From assembly GCA_003118195.1 (NCBI GenBank), contig BEXV01000195.1:293326-303766 (forward strand): a stretch of 10,441 nucleotides of DNA, in the 5' to 3' direction. This document shows, piece by piece, positions 8,627 through 10,441 of this stretch. The DNA comes from Hemicentrotus pulcherrimus. Its lineage: Eukaryota > Echinodermata > Echinoidea > Camarodonta > Strongylocentrotidae. The position numbers and the translations under genes were made by a program. Numbering within the stretch: position 1 is the first letter of the stretch; every line of letters begins with the position of its first letter. The notes under the pieces were generated by a model. The model did not search any database and was not told the DNA's origin. It saw only the letters and a program-made list of their open reading frames with translations.

Positions 8627-8714
8627 ACTTTGGGCATCCTATCTGGCACTTCATATACAAGTCGTTCGTAAAGTCATGCGTAACTTTAAGAACAGCTTTA
8701 TGAAACACCCCGGT
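8627..8714 (-). mobile_element. Inner inverted repeat, right arm (recognisable dispersed-repeat motif)
   Basis: This is the partner of 8420-8475. On the minus strand it reads ACCGGGGTGTTTCATAAAGC, then TGTTCTTAAAGTTACGCATG, and further on TATATGAAGTGCCAGATAGG. From memory, GGGTGTTTCATAAAGCTGTT with GTTACG/CGTAAC-type continuations is a widespread short repeat in marine invertebrates; the family name is not known to me. A 71-codon ORF over this stretch (8607-8822) follows the repeat rather than a gene and is not treated as coding. Confidence 0.7.
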
Positions 8715-8844
8715 ACGCATTTCTTTGCTCAAGTCACATTACTCAATGATGAAAATTCAATGATATTAGTTGTGCCTACACTTATTTCAATGGAGTCATT
8801 TACTTTAGTTAGATTTATTTAACCTGACTGCTAAGAAAGCATGT

Positions 8845-9056
8845 GTATGCGTGTTACCGAACATTATTCATGCTCAACCGTTCGTGAAACTGAAAGGGAA
8901 AAGTGTGACAAAATTATAACCGGCTAAAAGAGACTTCATCATACGAGAATGGGTCATCATTCTAACCCATTTGTGTATTTTTTTTTAATTTGTATAGTTT
9001 CCATGGCTCATCGCACATATAATTCAATTATTTCGAATTAGAGTACATCTCCTGTC
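8845..9056 (-). mobile_element. Outer inverted repeat, right arm
   Basis: This is the reverse-complement partner of the arm at 8021-8215. It contains ACATTATTCATGCTCAACCG, TTCGTGAAAC, GTGTGACAAAATTATAAC, CTAACCCAT and CTCATCGCACATAT. It carries an extra A/T run (ATTTTTTTTTAATT, about 8979-8992) absent from the left arm. A local AATGGGT/ACCCATT pair (8948-8970) could form its own small stem. Confidence 0.85.
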
Positions 9057-9213
9057 AAAAGATGCTACCTAAATCGACTACAAAGATGCGTTGGTATGAT
9101 AGATACAAAAAAAAACACGTTTCATTTGTATCGATCAAAGAGAGGTTAGGCAAAACAAAAAAATGTTTGGTTGTACTCGATTGCTTTTCTGGAGTAGGGG
9201 CGGGCTAGCGGGG

Positions 9214-9290
9214 TTTTTTTTTGTCTTATTTTTTAAAACTTAATTATTGTTTTGTTTTTTTTCAATATTTTTTTTCAATAATTTTTTTTT
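9214..9290 (+). repeat. T-rich low-complexity tract
   Basis: Repeated T8-T9 runs are separated by CAATA, AATTATTG or GTC, right after a GC-rich stretch (GGGGCGGGCTAGCGGGG, 9197-9213). TTTTTCAATA-type pieces recur three times. It reads as slippage-grown simple sequence. Confidence 0.85.
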
Positions 9291-9299
9291 ATTGGGATT

Positions 9300-9670
9300 G
9301 TCAAGAATTTAAACAAACAAAGACTATTAAACACTTTAATATGGTAAAAGACTAATTTAATTTACAATGAATATCAAGACCAACTCAGAAAGTAGTTTGG
9401 GCTTTAAAATACAGCACCTTTTAAATCTCCATTGTACTACTTATAGCTACTTGCGCCCTCTATGTAGCATACAATGCCTAATCGGTGACTATTGGTCCCC
9501 AATGATCATCTTTATCTTATATTAACTGAGAGCTGATTTGATGAGATAACCACCTGTCCTGTGACCTTGAATATTTTGATCATTCCTAATAGGCCTACCG
9601 GATGCTTTATTTTCTGAAATGCAAAATATGAAGGGTAGCTTATTCTTAGAAGCATCCACTTTTTAAATGA
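9300..9670. other. No gene seen
   Basis: AT-rich DNA without repeats I can pair. TGACCTTGA (9562-9570), the reverse complement of TCAAGGTCA, fits the known extended half-site of ERR and NR5A nuclear receptors, but a 9-base match alone means little. Confidence 0.4.
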
Positions 9671-9676
9671 AATTTT

Positions 9677-9694
9677 AACCGACAAGTCACCGCA
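9677..9694 (+). repeat. 18-base direct repeat, copy 1
   Basis: AACCGACAAGTCACCGCA recurs at 9755-9772 with a single difference (T to G), 78 bases downstream. With the nearby inverted pair (9732-9745 and 9903-9916), it marks 9677-9916 as a small structured repeat block. Confidence 0.75.
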
Positions 9695-9731
9695 GTTAAG
9701 TTTCGCTTTGTTTGATTGATTGGGTAGTTAT

Positions 9732-9745
9732 CGAAGCCTGCCGTT
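9732..9745 (+). repeat. 14-base inverted repeat, left arm
   Basis: CGAAGCCTGCCGTT is the perfect reverse complement of 9903-9916. Inward of it, after 5 mismatches, TGTAAA and a short CGA also match the partner, so the paired region may reach about 30 bases. The arms are about 157 bases apart, separated partly by AAAT-rich sequence (9869-9889). Confidence 0.75.
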
Positions 9746-9754
9746 CGCACTGTA

Positions 9755-9772
9755 AACCGACAAGGCACCGCA
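9755..9772 (+). repeat. 18-base direct repeat, copy 2
   Basis: AACCGACAAGGCACCGCA, identical to the stretch at 9677-9694 at 17 of 18 positions and in the same orientation. Confidence 0.75.
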
Positions 9773-9902
9773 TCCACCACTCCAACCATAGCCCATATGC
9801 CAATCCACCATGATCCATCTTGATCAAATGTGGAAAGTTTCCATATAAAATTTGAAGACAAAAAAATAAATAAACATAAATAAATAATCGAATTTACAAT
9901 AC

Positions 9903-9916
9903 AACGGCAGGCTTCG
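9903..9916 (-). repeat. 14-base inverted repeat, right arm
   Basis: AACGGCAGGCTTCG, perfect partner of 9732-9745. Just downstream, AGTGACT (9928-9934) and AGTCACT (9961-9967) form another short inverted pair. This suggests the edge of a small non-autonomous element, but no target-site duplication is clear. Confidence 0.75.
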
Positions 9917-10128
9917 GTTGAAATCTTAGTGACTAGCTTAGCACTAGTTTCTGAGGGACCAGTCACTGAAAATCCATTATTTTACAGGTGCCTCGAAAAA
10001 AAAGTGCACTGTACATTTGAATTATATCTTTCATGATCATCAACAAATGAAAAACTAAGCATGTAAGAATTACATCAGAAATCAAGTATCAATTCACACC
10101 ATTGTACAAAATACACACGAACACACTT

Positions 10129-10149
10129 ACACACACACACACACACACA
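10129..10149 (+). repeat. (AC)n microsatellite
   Basis: Ten uninterrupted AC units, preceded by an interrupted AC-rich stretch from about 10112 (ATACACACGAACACACTT). It is a typical dinucleotide microsatellite and is likely length-variable. Confidence 0.95.
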
Positions 10150-10256
10150 TGTTGGTAAAAGTTTTGATGGATAAAAGCCGACAGTCATCTCAATGGGACC
10201 TGATTTAGACAGGATTCCCTCTCACTTTGTGGACGAAATAAATAAATATCAATTTC

Positions 10257-10270
10257 GTTGCCGTGGCAAC
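10257..10270. promoter_or_regulatory. RFX X-box-like palindrome
   Basis: GTTGCC GT GGCAAC is a perfect 6+6 palindrome with a 2-base spacer. It fits the known RFX-family X-box pattern (GTNRCC, 0-3 bases, RGYAAC) and differs by one spacer base from the canonical GTTGCCATGGCAAC. RFX sites commonly control ciliary genes in animals. No cilium gene or promoter is visible here, so a role is inferred only from the motif. Confidence 0.5.
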
Positions 10271-10431
10271 AATAGATCAGAACTTGCAGGAAAATTGTGT
10301 TAGACGATTCCATTTCATTGTTATGGATTGTGTGAACATTTGCAATGAAAATGAAGACACAGCTGAGTTAACGACATGAAATAAAAGCAGATAGAATGAC
10401 TTGAGCAGGCGCATTTAACAATTGTTTTATT

Positions 10432-10441
10432 GGGGGGGGGG
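10432..10441 (+). repeat. Poly-G run at the window edge
   Basis: At least ten G up to the last base; its true length is unknown because the window ends inside it. Confidence 0.9.

Noticed and set aside
1..10441. CRISPR arrays, prokaryotic operons, rRNA, viral or toxin genes
   Set aside because: None seen; the repeats are degenerate, unevenly spaced and of eukaryotic type.

Overview
This window looks like non-coding, AT-rich nuclear DNA from an animal. There are no dense long ORFs, operons or ribosome binding sites. It holds spliceosomal splice signals, short candidate exons, a CA microsatellite, many poly-G/poly-C runs and several decayed dispersed repeats. Some repeat motifs (the tail around 696-790 and the motif at 8690-8715) resemble, from memory, repeats common in sea urchins and other marine invertebrates. 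An echinoderm or similar marine invertebrate is therefore my best guess, but the window does not prove it.

Layout: 1-425 is featureless, probably intronic. Position 426-511 is the best protein-coding piece, an internal exon of 28 codons between a phase-1 acceptor and a strong phase-0 donor on the + strand. From 603 to 960 a decayed ~60-base direct repeat brackets an insertion carrying a SINE/MITE-like tail. A CpG-rich island lies at about 1538-1630. A weak candidate last exon starts at 2374, and a poly(A)-signal-like site lies at 3062-3095. Two different degenerate short-period repeat blocks follow at 3739-3860 and 3971-4478. Weak exon-like pieces occur at 4804-4844 and 4959-5104. From 5110 to 7260 I see little beyond AT-rich DNA and one small hairpin. 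A second credible exon-like segment with textbook splice signals is at 7464-7519.

The most striking structure is at about 8021-9056. It is a ~1 kb nested inverted repeat made of two diverged copies of one repeat facing each other. A transcript crossing it could fold into a long hairpin. The right end (9677-10441) holds a small block of direct and inverted repeats, a CA microsatellite, a near-perfect RFX X-box palindrome at 10257-10270, and a terminal poly-G run.

The simplest reading is introns, and perhaps flanking DNA, of one + strand gene with one or a few short exons and several waves of old repeat insertion. I could not identify the gene. No viral, toxin, CRISPR, tRNA or rRNA gene was recognised.
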